Under the pieces are notes generated by a model. It worked only from the letters and a program-made list of their open reading frames with translations. It was not told the origin of the DNA and did no database searches. Below, piece by piece: positions 21,889-33,681 of a DNA stretch of 64,000 nt. Position 1 is the first letter of the stretch, and every line of letters starts with the position of its first letter. This stretch comes from Orientallactaga sibirica (taxonomy: Eukaryota; Chordata; Mammalia; Rodentia; Dipodidae), in contig JAEOAD010000024.1 in NCBI GenBank assembly GCA_036365145.1, positions 16,320,501 through 16,384,500 on the forward strand, in the 5' to 3' direction. The position numbers and the translations under genes were made by a program.

Positions 21889-22848
21889 TGAGCAAGGTTT
21901 TCTATTATGTGTTTGATATCACATGCATACATGGAAAGAATATTTTTCTTCTATAGAAAGGTGCTGCTTTTGGGATTTAATCAGAACTGCACTGACTCTG
22001 AACTCCTAGAGAAGGTACTCTTTAATTAAAAAAAAAAAAAAAAAAGAAAAGCCTCCATTTTGAAAACTTTATGTTACCCAGTGAAAAACCAAATATTTTA
22101 ACTTTCTGCGCCTAACATCTTATTTATGACAGAATTGTAACTTAGACTAACTGGGCAAGCTATGCTGCTTATACAATGGAGGCTTCTAAAATGCCCTGGG
22201 CCAAAAGCTTGAGATGTTCCTTCTAACACCTAGATGCTCCCACAAGACAAAGAGAATAAATATAAAAGTACAGTTGTTTCTACGTATTTCTAAAAGTAAA
22301 GGAAAATATTATTTCATTTGTCTACTGAGTTGATTATTGGAATTTTAAAACATTATAAAAATATTATATATGTCCTTTCATATTATGTATAGGATACTCC
22401 AAATAAGGCATTAATAATAAGAAAAAAATTTTACAAGTGTGTTGCCATTTATATTTTTACTCACATAGTTAAGTGAATGGTGATCCCCTTGTCAGTTATG
22501 TAAACTTTACATTTTGGTGTGAAGCACATAGAATATTGCATTAAATCAAGCAGAATTTCTTTCACTTGAAGAAATCCTTACCATATGACTCTTACAAAGG
22601 TAGTTCCATGAAAATACATAGCAATAGCCAATTAACCTAGGCATTCAACAACTATTTCCAGAGCATAAAACTCAAAATAGGATGGCTCCTTTGGGGAAAA
22701 AAATCATAAAATACTACCAAAAGTGCTACAAATTATGTTTGTCCCTAATCTGTAGCACAGACCTTTGGAAGGAAGCTAAATTCCCAAACGAACTGTAAAG
22801 GAAGGAATCAAAGAGGCACAGAAAGTCATGGTTACAAAATAAGCAGAT

Positions 22849-23112
22849 TGGGCTGGAGAGATGGCTTAGCGGTTAAGGCGCCTGCCTGCTAAGCCTAAGA
22901 ACCCGGTTCCAATCTCCAGGTCCCACGTTTAGCCAGATGCAAAGTGACACAAGGGCGCAATGTCGCACTTGCCCACAAGGAGGCGCATGCATCTGGATTT
23001 CATTCACAGCAGCTGAGAGACTGCTGGCGCACCCATTCTCTATCTGTCTCCCTCTCCCTCTCTCTCTCTGTCTGTCTCTCTCTGTGTCTCTCTCCAAAAA
23101 TAAAAAAATAAA
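22849..23112 (+). repeat. Long-form B2-like SINE
   Basis: GGGCTGGAGAGATGGCTTAG starts it, with TTGCCCACAAGGAGGCGCAT and a CT-rich stretch. Confidence 0.9.
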
Positions 23113-23188
23113 GTAAGCAGCTTAACTGAAGCCAAACATAAAAGTTTTTTGAATAAGATTATTATCTCAAGTCAAGTTAAAAAAAATC

Positions 23189-23430
23189 AGGGCTGGAGAG
23201 ATGGCTTAGTGGTTAAGGTGCTTGCCTGCAAAGCCTAAGGACTCATGTTCTACTCTCCAGGTCCCACGTAAGCCAGACACACAGTGACACAAGTGTGCAA
23301 CGTCACACATGCACACAAGGGGCACACATGTCTGGAGGTTGATTGCAGTGGCTAAAAGCCCTAGTGAGCACACTATCTCCCTCTCTCCCTTCTCTCTTTC
23401 TCTTTCAATCTCTCACATTACAAAACAAAA
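23189..23430 (+). repeat. B2-like SINE
   Basis: It is complete, with an intermediate form of the long-subfamily insert (GCACACAAGGGGCACACATG). Confidence 0.88.
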
Positions 23431-23629
23431 ACAAAAACAAAAAACAAAAAGACCAGTCTGTTGGGCTTGCCTCAAAAAAAATAAATAAATAAAAATCATA
23501 CATTTCCCTTAGGCAATTTCTCATTCAGAAGCCAGACACATACTTGTACATGCAGACCTACAAGTACATACACACAAGCAAACACATCACATATACACAT
23601 GCAGAAATGCATTTTTAAACTTAGAGACA

Positions 23630-23830
23630 GTCCTGGAGAGATGCCTCAGTGTTAAAGGTGCTTGCTTGAAAAACCTGCCAGCCCTGGTTTGATTTCCCAG
23701 TACTAATGTTAGATGCACAAAATGGTGCATGCATCTGGAGTTTGTTTACATTGACAAGAGGACCTACCATACCCATACTCACTCATTCTCTTTCTCCTTG
23801 AAAATAAATAAATATTTAGAAAAAAATAAA
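23630..23830 (+). repeat. B2-like SINE, diverged
   Basis: GTCCTGGAGAGATGCCTCAG starts it and the tail is AAATAAATAAATATTTAGAA. Confidence 0.82.
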
Positions 23831-23887
23831 AAATATTTTGAGCAATAAGGTATATTAAGTAAATGTATAAATCCAACTGATATGAAT

Positions 23888-24048
23888 TTTTTGTTTGTTT
23901 GTTTGTTTCTGGAGGTAGGATTTCACTCTAGTCCAGGCTGACTTGGAATTCACTTTGTATTCTCAAGCTGGCCTCGAACTCATAATGATCCTCCTACCTC
24001 TGCCTCTTGAGTGCTTGGATTAAAGGTGTATGCCACCACACCTGGCCT
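23888..24048 (-). repeat. B1 SINE
   Basis: (TTTG)n then GGAGGTAGGATTTCACTCTA through CCACCACACCTGGCC, reversed. Confidence 0.88.
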
Positions 24049-24339
24049 GCTATGAACTTTTGTTGTATCAAATTCATGAAGGATTTTTTTAATAGAAATG
24101 TCATTGTATTTTAAAACTAATAGTTACACGTTTCTGGTTATGGGCCAAAATCAGACTCTGCTCATATATACCTTCCATTCATTGAAATTCTAATGATAGT
24201 AAGGAACTAGTTCTTCTGAAAAATCAGAACTATTTAATTCCTTACATGGTTCCAATGTTTCTTCTCCATTATAAAGTCCAGATACACTGTTTAGAAATCA
24301 ATATGTGATGTTTATAATCCCTAGTGGCCACCTTGATGG

Positions 24340-24690
24340 GATTTAGAAGCATCATAGGAACAAATCTCTGATCATGTCTATGAGAGATTATCAAAATCAG
24401 GTTAGTTGAGGTCAGAGAACCCACCCTAACTGTGGGTAACAGCATTCCATGGGCTGTGTTCCTGGACTTCATAAAAAGGAGAAAGCTGGCCAAGCACCCA
24501 GCATCCATTGCTCTCTACTTCCTCCCTGCTGGTGTGATGCTGTGGGCCAACTCCTTGCTCCTGCCATTCTCTCTCCACCACGATGGGCTTCTCTCAGAAC
24601 TGTAAGCTGAAAATTACCCTTTCCTTCCTTACGCTACTTCTGGTCAGGTATTTTGTCCCCATAATGGAAAAGAAACTGGTGCATAGTGAA
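24340..24690 (+). mobile_element. MaLR-like solo LTR
   Basis: It carries CTGTAAGCTGAAAATTACCC then CTACTTCTGGTCAGGTATTT, the typical 3' region of rodent MaLR LTRs. The 5' border is unclear. Confidence 0.6.
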
Positions 24691-24976
24691 AACTAAAGCA
24701 TTCGATAGTCATTATTTGACCTCTTGAACAGATCTACGTATAGTTGTCAACTAGGAATTAAGTCACTGTAATATCCCACTGAACACTTTCCATATGTAGG
24801 TGTTGAAGCAAAATCCCAAATCCCACACTCAAACAATGATCTAAAATAACCAGACATTTACCCAAGTTTTAAGGCAACAGGTCCAATTTTCTTTAAATTG
24901 TGATTCAGAAAAAGGCTGTTGTCACGATTTCTGGAGAGAGGATCCAAATTACCTCATCTAGAGAACCACTGCCTAC

Positions 24977-25221
24977 CTGGAGTGACATCATGTCAGGTCG
25001 GTACTGCTTGCGGAAGCCAAGGTCATACATGAGGAATTTCAGCATTTCAAAGGCTTGTTCTTCACTCATGTGCAGAAGCAGGACCCCAGCCACAAAGCTG
25101 ATCCCCTGACAGTAGCCCACTTCTTTGTCCAGCAAAGAATAAGCTTTCAGCAGGTTAAAGAGAGACAACTGCCCTGCCCCGAGCTGTACAGAAAAGTAAG
25201 GGTGAGTAGGAAATGTCCTTC
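24977..25221 (-). CDS. TBC1D4: TBC1D4 exon 17 (245 nt), RabGAP catalytic core
   Basis: The acceptor is TTTTCCCCTACAG|GA and the donor CTCCAG|GTAGGC. Two bases complete Gly, then 81 residues start [17 protein letters not shown]. The first whole codon is the catalytic arginine finger (human Arg973, from memory). [13 protein letters not shown] contains the glutamine finger of the YxQ motif. The exon continues [18 protein letters not shown] and [12 protein letters not shown]. Arg and Gln fingers together supply GTP hydrolysis to Rab8A, Rab10 and Rab14. Both catalytic residues are intact. Confidence 0.97.
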
Positions 25222-25907
25222 CTGTAGGGGAAAAGAAGAGGAGTGTTCAGATGTTGTGACACTTTGGCAATCAGAGTGTAAAGGATGGACTGATGACTTC
25301 CAGGATAAATGAGCACTCTGTGCAGCCAGTGGAAGTTGTCTTGGGTATTCATCTAGGAACCTCTCTCTCACTCTCTCTCTCTCCTCTTTCCCTCCCTCCT
25401 CAAACTACCACCCTACCTCTGCATATATGATGCCAGGGCAAACATTTTATGATCACTAGCACTTCTTTCTATAGCCAAATAACAACATCAGATAAAAATC
25501 TATAAACAAATGACGTATCCAGGAGAGATTATAGGAGAATAGAATGTAAGACTGGCTTTGACTCAGGATCAAGGCACATTCTAAATTCATATAAAAACCA
25601 TTTTATAACTTATATAAGAGGTGAGTATTATCTGAAAGGAAGGCTTGGTAGTCCAAAGCAGATTGATTCTTGGCTTGAGACTTTTTGTGGGGGTTGTTGT
25701 TGTTGGTGGTGGTGGTGGTGGTTTGTTTGCAATATGACACGGGAGGAGCTTCTTCATTTTCTTTTGCTTCAAAAAAGTGTCTGTCAACTGAGGACTGTTT
25801 TTTCTTCGAATATCCTGTATCTCTCTTTTAAATATTTTTTACCTCTGTTTTCATAAACCATGAGTAGTCCCTTTTGTTTTTGCAGTATGTCTGTATATAC
25901 ATGTACT

Positions 25908-25908
25908 T

Positions 25909-25952
<44 letters not shown>
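25908..25952 (+). repeat. (AC)n microsatellite
   Basis: About 21 AC units. Confidence 0.95.
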
Positions 25953-25953
<1 letters not shown>

Positions 25954-26442
25954 GAAGAGAAGGAGAGTAAAAGGTCAAGCTGTTTTCAAATAAAATCACC
26001 TCTACAATTTACCTCTGGTTATAAAATTACCATAAAGACACCACCTAGCGACTCAGTAAATGCTACATCACTAAAAAAGCTGCTACTAGGTACTGAAGCC
26101 AACCCATCTTCATCACAAAACCCATTTGTACTAATCTGAGACTTCCCTTGCACCACAGAAAATGAAGGGGATATTAGCTCCCCTGTGAAATGACTACTTG
26201 TGTCAATTAGAATTTGCAAGAATGCAAGATTTTAAAATGTCTTCTACCACATATGCTTAAATGGGATTTTTCCCCCCAGGAACTGATAAGATTAATTCTG
26301 CAGAGTAAGGGAAAGAAAACGGAAAAAAAAAAGTCAAAAAAATATTCTGGAGAAAAACAGATGGCTGCAAGCAGAGTCAAATAAGCAATTTTTAAAACTA
26401 TTTTACTTTGTCACAAACGTTTTGCTTAAAATAAAAACTATA

Positions 26443-26565
26443 TGGGCTGGAGAGATGGCTTAGGTGGCGCATGCATCTGGATTCATCTGGAGCAGCTGGA
26501 GGCCCTGTGTGCCCATTCTCTGCCCCTCGCTCTCTCAAATAAATAAATACAAATAAAAATATATT
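26443..26565 (+). repeat. B2-like SINE with internal deletion
   Basis: GGGCTGGAGAGATGGCTTAG joins directly to GTGGCGCATGCATCTGG, losing about 90 bp that include box B. Confidence 0.85.
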
Positions 26566-26574
26566 TTTAAAATT

Positions 26575-26775
26575 ATTTATTTATTTATTTGAGAAAGAGA
26601 GAGGCAGAGAGGGAGAGAGAATGGGTGTATCAGGGCATTGTACCACTGCAAACAAACTCCAGATGCATGCACCACCTTGTGCATCTGGCTTGCATGGGTC
26701 CTGGGGAATTGAAACTGGGTCCTTTAGTTTTTCAGGTAAGTGCCATAAACTGCTAAGCTGTATCTCCAGCCCCAA
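26575..26775 (-). repeat. B2-like SINE
   Basis: It is reversed and lies tail-to-tail with the B2 at 26443-26565. Confidence 0.88.
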
Positions 26776-27162
26776 ATAAAATATATTTAAAAAATAAAAT
26801 AAAAACTAGAAATGCACTGAATATCCAAGAAGTTGACAGTAATTCCATCCTTGTCAGTCTTACTGTAACCTGACATCAACATTTCCCCACTGATCAGGAC
26901 ACCTGAAGTAATACAGATTATTATAACCTCCATCCCAGGCCTCATTGCCAATTCACTATGACAGCACTGTCACTCTGCAAGGGGCCCAGCAAAGGCCAAG
27001 TCCAATGTCCCCATTTAACAGGCAGGAATAGAGTCAGAAGAGAAACAGACTCGTAAAGACAAGGGCCTAGTGTCTACTTTCTCTATTAAAATTTCCATTT
27101 GAACTGTACTGGGCTCAAAAGCATTTAATTGAGCTGGGCCCTTTCTTAAGAAAAGCTGTGTT

Positions 27163-27350
27163 TGGGGCTGGAGAGATGGGTTAGCAGTTAAGGCGCCTGC
27201 CAGCTAAGCCTAAGAACCCCCTATCTATTCTCAAGTCTCCACGTTTAGCCAGCTGCAAAGTGATGCAACGGCACAATGCCGTTCTTGCCCACAAGGGGGA
27301 GCATGTGTCTGTAGTTCATTCACAGCGGCTGAGAGCTTGCTGGGTGCCCA

Positions 27351-27391
<41 letters not shown>

Positions 27392-27406
27392 ACTCTCTCC
27401 AAAAAG
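27163..27406 (+). repeat. Long-form B2-like SINE
   Basis: GGGGCTGGAGAGATGGGTTA starts it; a (CT)n tract and AAAAAGG follow, from which the GGAA tract has grown. Confidence 0.88.
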
Positions 27407-27595
27407 GAAAGAAGGAAGGAAGGAAGGAAGGAAGGAAGGAAGGAAGGAGGGAGGGAGGGAGGAAGGGAGGGAGGAGGAGGAAAGGAAGGGAGGGAGAAAG
27501 GAAGGGAGGAAAGGAAGGGAGGAAGGGAGGAAGGGAGGGAGGAAGGGAGAGAGGAGGAAGGAAGGGAGGAAGGAAGGGAGGAAGAAAAGAAGGCT
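27407..27595 (+). repeat. (GGAA)n/(GGGA)n purine tract
   Basis: About 190 bp is purely purine, with roughly nine perfect GGAA units at its start and degraded GGA-rich units after. Open frames here are repeat artefacts. Confidence 0.95.
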
Positions 27596-28292
27596 GTGTT
27601 TGAAAGGAACAAGGGTAGAAACTAGATTTTGTCGGGTGGTTTTTTATGTGCTCTAATATAAACTGATCCCCAATACAAGGTACTTCCCTACTTACCCTCG
27701 CGGACCCAAGTAACATATCTGGCCACATGACATAAATCACCTTTTAGGAGTATTGATGAAAGAGTCAAATGCCACTGTCCAATATTTAGATGCCTTAAAA
27801 TAATTAAGTAATATAATAATGGGATTCAGAGAAAAAATATATAAACTTTAAAATCATACTATTTTAACTTTCCATATGTTTTGTTGGATGAAATTCAGTA
27901 TTAAGAATATTTTATGATGGTGTCACTAGTCACCCTCCCCCAGACCATAAAGAACCATCCACACAACATTCATACATCTAGTCTATTCTTTCATCCCATC
28001 CTATAGGTACATATTCACTATTTCCATAGCATTCCCATTGACTGTATTGTTTCTTTTCTTGGGGTGCTGGGAAGGAGCCCCTTTCTTCCTGTTTATAAAG
28101 AGCCAACCTGGCCCACCAGTCCACCCATAGGCTATCTGCTTACAGATTTGCTGGCTGCTGCCTGGTCATTCCTGAGTCTGTACTTGAAGCTACTGCATTG
28201 TTTGTCTTTTAAAAAATGTATTTGGGAGGGGCTTCAGGCATGTGCCATGGAGGTCAGAGGGCAACTTTCCCATCAGTCCCTGATTTCCATGT

Positions 28293-28648
28293 GTGGTAGT
28301 TTGAATAGATGTCCCCCAACATATTCAGTGTTTTATTAGTTTGTAGTTTGCATCTGCAGCCACCTGGCTGGAGGAGGTGTCACCGAGCTGATCATAAGGT
28401 GTGGTTATGGGGTTGAGATTTCAATTTAAAGATATGCAAAGTGTGCCTAGCTGGAGTTCCTGAAGTGGGCTTTGCTGTGTGGCTTTTGGCTTTGGCTTCT
28501 CTCTGTCTGGTCCTGTAAGAGCAGGCCAGCTTCTTCTGCCATTATGGAACTGCCCCTGGATCTGTAAGCTTCAATAAATCCCTTCCTCCAGAACTGTGCC
28601 TGGTCTGGAAGTTCGTCTCAGCGAACCTGAAGCTGTCTGCTACATCGT
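28293..28648 (+). mobile_element. MaLR-like solo LTR, subfamily 2
   Basis: TGTGGTAGTTTGAATAGATG opens it and CTGAAGCTGTCTGCTACA closes it, with an AATAAATCCC signal. It is the best-kept copy in the window. Confidence 0.72.
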
Positions 28649-28739
28649 TTCATTTGAAGCAAGACCTCTTATCCTAATGGTTCTTACCAATCCATATACC
28701 AACCTAGGTGTTCCATGAGTTTCTGGGAAATTCTCCTGT

Positions 28740-28866
28740 TCCCACTTCCTTTCTCACTGTAGAAGCACTGGGATTACAGAAGTCCTTCACAGCTGGGGAT
28801 CTGAACTCAGGGACTGGAGAGTTTCTTGGCAAGTGCTTTATGCACTAAGCCATCTCCCCAGTCCCA
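28740..28866 (-). repeat. B4-like SINE fragment
   Basis: GCACTGGGATTACAGAAGTC, TGGGGATCTGAACTCAGGGA and CTAAGCCATCTCCCCAGTCC, reversed. Confidence 0.5.
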
Positions 28867-29002
28867 TGTACTGCTTCTTAAAGAGATAGCTAAAGGCTTC
28901 CTTTTAGCAATTGTATCCAGGGATTCACAATATCATTCTGTTAAAGGTTTTGTTATCCATTTAACCTATTTCAAAATCAACATAGAATGTGATAGAATTA
29001 TC

Positions 29003-29069
29003 AGCCCAGGGGTGTGGTCGAGTCCTTGCTTAGCATGCACAAAGTCCTGGATTAAATTCTTAGCATTGT

Positions 29070-29117
<48 letters not shown>
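29003..29117 (+). repeat. ID-like SINE with (CA)n tail
   Basis: GGGTGTGGTCGAGTCCTTGC and GATTAAATTCTTAGCATTGT are ID-like; about 22 CA units follow at 29072-29117. Confidence 0.6.
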
Positions 29118-29120
<3 letters not shown>

Positions 29121-29345
29121 GGTCTGTGTAAACAAATCAGTTGTTGAAAGTACAGTCAGAGAGCACCTCATAATATAACCTCCATAGGGATTTCTATTTT
29201 GGGGGTGAAGACAGTAATGGGATCCTCAAACAGACAGAAGGGTAGCTTTCCCAGAAAAGATAGCCAGAAGCCAGCAGATGCCAAGAGAGCTTTGTTACCA
29301 ACACCAACCAACAAGCCCCAACCTGCTGTGTACTGTGTACTTCCT

Positions 29346-29495
29346 TTTTTTTTTTTTTTTTGAGGTAGGGTCTCACTCTAGCCAGGCTGACCTGGAACTC
29401 ATCACATAGTCTCAGGGTGGCCTGGAACTCAAGGCATTCCTCCTACCTCTGCCTCCCGAGTGCTGGGATTAAGGGCGGCCACCACCATGCCTGGC
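29346..29495 (-). repeat. B1 SINE 48 bp from exon 16
   Basis: A T-run and TGAGGTAGGGTCTCACTCTA lead to CCACCACCATGCCTGGC. It has the same orientation as the gene, so its A tail faces the 3' side of intron 16. Confidence 0.9.
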
Positions 29496-29543
29496 TCCCA
29501 ACCTGAGTACATCTAGAAGTCATCATCCAAGGGACAGACATAC

Positions 29544-29702
29544 CTAAGTCCACGAGAATGGCATGCTGCTGAGCGGTGAGCTGCTTCAGGAGCTCTTTGT
29601 AGGAAGTGTCCGGGGGCTGGTGCTTGTTAGGCAGTCTGTGTCTCAGGCGGTACTGTAGGGCTAGGAACTGCCAGATTTCTCCACGTCGACTCTTGGGAAC
29701 CC
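29544..29702 (-). CDS. TBC1D4: TBC1D4 exon 16 (159 nt), TBC domain motif A
   Basis: The acceptor is TTTGGTTGTAG|GG and the donor TTAG|GTATGT. It enters as the last two bases of Gly and leaves the first base of the next Gly. It encodes [40 protein letters not shown] and [23 protein letters not shown] is the TBC entry motif. ILVDL is the start of the IxxDxxR motif, whose arginine finger lies just across the intron in exon 17. Confidence 0.96.
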
Positions 29703-29869
29703 CTACAACCAAAGAGATGAGACCGTGTGGCTGAGTTCTGGAAGTCAGTCACCAAATCACAGTCAGCGAGCTATGCCATAGGCTGCCATTCTTCCTGCAA
29801 GCCTCCCTGGGAAGACATATCGATATGTGCTAACCAGAAGCAAATTGTGACACGTTTTTAAAATGCGTA

Positions 29870-30215
29870 TGTATATGTGTGTGATATGTATGTTCATATG
29901 TGTGTGGATGCAGGTGCACATGTGCACACGTGCTGTGGAGGCCAGAGGTCAGTGTCACGTGTCTTCCTCAATGGCTCTCCATCTTATAATTTTTTTTTGA
30001 GACAAGGTCTCTCACTGAATCCCCAAAACTCACTAATTCTGCTAGAAGAACTAGCCAGCAAGGCCGAGGGAGCCTTCTGTCTCCACCCCACCCAGTGCTT
30101 GGATTGAAGGCATATACCACCATGCCCAACATTTCACATGGAGACTGCGGATTTGAATTCTAGCCCTCAAGCTTTCACAGCAAGCACTTTACTGACTAAG
30201 CCATCTCCCCAGGAG
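29870..30215 (-). repeat. B4-like SINE
   Basis: It is the reverse of B4: a TG-rich region, GGAGGCCAGAGGTCAGTGTC and CTAAGCCATCTCCCCAGG. Confidence 0.65.
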
Positions 30216-30279
30216 CCCATATTCTGCCAAATATAACCCTTTAGTCTCTGACATATTGTGACTAAAAGACTTCAGATAA

Positions 30280-30535
30280 CCATAACAACAATGTAATATT
30301 AATAATAACATCAGGCAATCTCTGGCTGAGCACCTCATAAGAGATTTATTGAGGGTGCCTTCACTAGCAATCATTGTCTGTGCACCCAGAGAAAAGCCTG
30401 ACAATGTAAGCAATGACTGTTATGCCCACTTTACAGATGGGCAAGTCGAGGCAGAACAAGCCAAGTTCACCCTGCTAGAATGTGTCAGTATAGGATCCGA
30501 ACTCTTGAGAGTCTGATTTCAAAAGCCAAATCCTG
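30280..30535 (+). repeat. MIR-like SINE
   Basis: GCCCACTTTACAGATGGGCA then CAAGCCAAGTTCACCCTGCT and ATAGGATCCGAACTCTTGAG follow the MIR layout. Confidence 0.6.
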
Positions 30536-30644
30536 AAACCTCCCAAACACATTACAACCCACTGTTACCTTTTATTTGTCTTGAAGAGAACCTAAGGCTC
30601 ACGTTCATAACACCACTTCTAAATGTCCACCATCCACATTGCGG

Positions 30645-30978
30645 TGGTTTGATTCAGGTGTCTTCCATAAATTCGTGGGTTCTGAATGCTTGGTCCCCAG
30701 CTGATGGCAGTTTGGGAGGTGGAGCCTTGCTGGAGGAAGTGTGTTGCTGAGGGTGAACTTGGGGGAGTATTATAGCCAGCTCTCCCCTGCCAGAGCTCAG
30801 CTCACTCTCCGGCTGCTGTTTTCCACTGGCCGACGTGAGGCCGAGCTCTGTTCATGCCGCGCTTCCCCTGCCATCATGGAACTTCCCCTCAGGAGGATAA
30901 GTCAAAATAAAAACTTTCCTCCCGTCAGGTCATGTGCTTTGTCCCAGCAACGAGACAGTAACTACGACAAGAAGTAAC
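30645..30978 (+). mobile_element. MaLR-like solo LTR
   Basis: TGCGGTGGTTTGATTCAGGT opens it; it carries TTGCTGGAGGAAGTGTGTTG, an AATAAAAAC signal and CCCAGCAACGAGACAGTAAC. Confidence 0.7.
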
Positions 30979-31281
30979 TCTGGGACAGAACTGAACAGCA
31001 TATGTGTATGGTCACACAAGAATGACTATATTCTCTCAAGGGGCAATGGGATTCTCCAGCTAGGGAAGGAAAACAGCAATCGCTTCTTCAGGAGGGAATG
31101 TGTGAGGACCCTGAGAAGGGCAGAGCAAAGCATGGAGAAAAGAGGACCAAGAAAGGAATAAAGCACAATATACAGGGGAAAACCTTTCAAGACATAAGCG
31201 TAGGCAAGAGCTTTCTGATCAAGACTCCAACAACTCAGAGAATAATAGCAAGTGGGACCGTGTCATATTTAGAAGCTAAGC

Positions 31282-31505
31282 TAGGGGCTGAAGAGATGAA
31301 TTAGTGGTTAAGGCACTTGCCTGTGAACCCAAGGACCGAGGTTCAATTCCCCAGTACCTACATAAGCCAGATGCACAAGGTAACACATGTGTCCAGAGCT
31401 CGTTTGTAGTGGCTGGAGGGCCTGGTATGCCCATTCTCACTATATATCTGCCTCTCTCTCTCCCTCCCTCTCACTCTCAAAATAAGTAAATAAATAAATA
31501 AAATA
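31282..31505 (+). repeat. B2-like SINE
   Basis: TAGGGGCTGAAGAGATGAAT starts it and the tail is (AAAT)n. Confidence 0.87.
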
Positions 31506-31539
31506 TTAATCAAAAATCTCAGCTACATAGCAAAGAACA

Positions 31540-32290
31540 CATGCAGCAGATGTAAGACAGCCTACAGAGTGGGAGAAAAATTTTACTAGCTATACACTAT
31601 AGATATATACTATATCTAGAATACACAAATAACAAAAAAATTAAACACCCATCCCTCCTCAAATAATCCAATCAAGACATGGGAAAATGAAATGAACCAA
31701 ACAATTCTCAAAGATGAAGAAGTACGAATAGCCAATAGATACATGAAAAATGTTCAATGTCCTTAACCATCAGGGAAATGCAAATCCAAACTACACTGAA
31801 ATTCCTTGTCACCCTAGTCAGAATGGCTGACATCAAGAAAACTAACGACAATGAATCCTGTTGGAGGGAACTGGGATGGAGAAGGTTTATACTCTGCTGG
31901 GAATGTCATTTAGTCCAGCACTATGGAAAGCAAAATTAAAAAAAAAAAAACACTCTAAAGATAGACCTGTCATATGATTCAGCTATACCATTCCCAGGAA
32001 TATTCCTGAGGAATCTCCACCAGTGTAACACCGAGATACTTGCACATTCATGTTACAGCAGCACTATTCATCAAGTTATGGAATCGTACGTGCCTACCAA
32101 TAGAGGAGTGATTAAAGAAAAGGTGCTATACACACAGTGGAGTATTGTTCAGCTAAAAACGAGAGTGAGACAATGTCTTTTTCAGGATAATTGATTGGCA
32201 ATCACAATGTGAAGAGAAATAAGTCAGAGTGAGAAATACACACATGGTATGGTTTTTCTCCTACGTGTAACCTAGATTTTACCTATGCAC
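31540..32290 (+). mobile_element. L1 fragment, 3' end of ORF2 and beyond
   Basis: CATGGGAAAATGAAATGAAC, CAGGGAAATGCAAATCCAAA, CACTATGGAAAGCAAAATTA and CAGTGGAGTATTGTTCAGCT are conserved L1 ORF2 blocks in order. The frame is broken. Confidence 0.85.
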
Positions 32291-32529
32291 ACACACACAT
32301 ATGGGATGAAAATAGAAAGGAAGCTATTTGGGAAGAGGAAGGGAACTAACAAGTGGGAGAGGGAGCCAGGATAGGGTAACAAGGAGTGAATATGGTCAAA
32401 GTATGTTATACTTGAACTTTTCAAAAGGTCATTGTGAAACCTGGAACTATGAATATTTGCTAATATTTTTAAGAGTGAGAATAAAAGGGATGGAAAGAAG
32501 TGGAGACAGAAAAACGGGAGATTGTAAAG

Positions 32530-32605
32530 AGGTAAAGGATGAAGAGAGGGAAGGAGGGAGGGAGGGAGAGAGAGAGAGGAGGGAGGGAGAGAGGGAAGGA
32601 GGGGC
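32530..32605 (+). repeat. GA-rich simple repeat
   Basis: A (GGGA)n/(GA)n mixture of about 75 bp downstream of the L1 fragment. Confidence 0.8.
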
Positions 32606-33681
32606 AGTCCATACAAGAACTAGCCCAAGACATACCAGTACCTAAAGCGGTTCAGCTTCTCTATCAGACACAAAACACAGCAGGAAGAGGCCAAGCATAA
32701 GATCACAAAGACAGAGGGAGGAGAGAGGGTGTGGGCCTTGAGCCTAATGCAAAGATCAAACTGCATCTCTTAGGAATAGGAAGAGGAGCACCCTAACTGT
32801 CTCTCAAAGCCGTGCCAAGGAATAGTGCATTCAGTGAAAGTGTCTAGGGACTGCAAATCTTCAAGGGAAAAGAGCAGTTTATGTGGGATCGCCTAAAACA
32901 ATCGGACTTTAATCTAAACCTAGCCATGTGACAGTTTCACACCATCAATTTTTAAAAACAAGCTTTGTTACTATATTTCCTTGGGCATTTTGGAATTTTT
33001 ATTTTATGTGGAGATTATGAGCCATGAGATTCGGATTTAAATATATTTCATTTGGGTCACAGAATTTTCATCTAAAATACTCATATCTTGGGTTCAGCTT
33101 TAAACTATTTAAAAATCGGAAAATAATCAAACAATAAATGCAATATAATGGCTAAATAAAAGCAATTTCTCCAAAATATATGAAGGAATGAATGGTAAGA
33201 AGGAAATATGATTAACAATCAGAATATAATCCTGTACATATAAAACATGTATAGTGAGAATAAGTATATATAAATACATACATTTTGGAGATATATATAC
33301 ACACACATTCCTTCATATAAATATATACATTATATATAAATAAATACTTCTGACAAAAAGATGGAAATGAGTCAAGTTTGAGTCTGAGCTATTTTTATGT
33401 CAGTAATGAAAGATGTGTACGAAGGCGTGTACCTCTTCACCATGAGCAACAAGACAGATGGAAAGCAGTTGGCTGAAGTAGGCAGGAGAGCCTGCAGAAG
33501 TCCTGCCACTTTCACAGGGACTGCTACTGTTTTCTCATCATCACATAACCAAACTACAGGCAGAAACACATCCCTTTTCTTTCTTTACAAGCAAATCACA
33601 AAGCAAACTTACAGCCGAGTGTCACAGCTCAAAAACATCCCTGAAACTTTCCTTAAAAACAACCATCAACACCATGGATAC

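Larger units (their letters stand above)
20896..24976 (-). other. TBC1D4: TBC1D4 intron 17
   Basis: It contains a (TG)n tract, B4, four B2 and two B1 copies, and a MaLR-like LTR. Bases 21900-22840 hold nothing I recognise apart from an A-run at about 22029. Confidence 0.85.
25222..29543 (-). other. TBC1D4: TBC1D4 intron 16
   Basis: It contains a (CA)n tract, three B2 copies (two as an inverted pair), a long GGAA tract, an LTR, ID and B4 pieces, and a B1 that ends 48 bp from exon 16. Bases 25390-25900, 25960-26440 and 27600-28290 show nothing specific. Confidence 0.85.
29703..33681 (-). other. TBC1D4: TBC1D4 intron 15
   Basis: It contains B4, MIR, LTR, B2 and a 3' L1 fragment. Bases 32650-33680 are AT-rich without a recognised element; open frames there are chance. 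Confidence 0.85.

Noticed and set aside
25225..25352. Minus-strand frame with protein-like text (NFHWLHRVLIYPG) just before exon 17
   Set aside because: The TBC1D4 frame enters at the acceptor 25221 and links in phase to exon 16. The upstream text has no counterpart in the protein and is intronic.
27260..27740. Open frames of 88-121 codons rich in Gly/Arg/Glu or Pro/Ser
   Set aside because: They cross a B2 SINE and the GGAA tract and have no independent coding signal.
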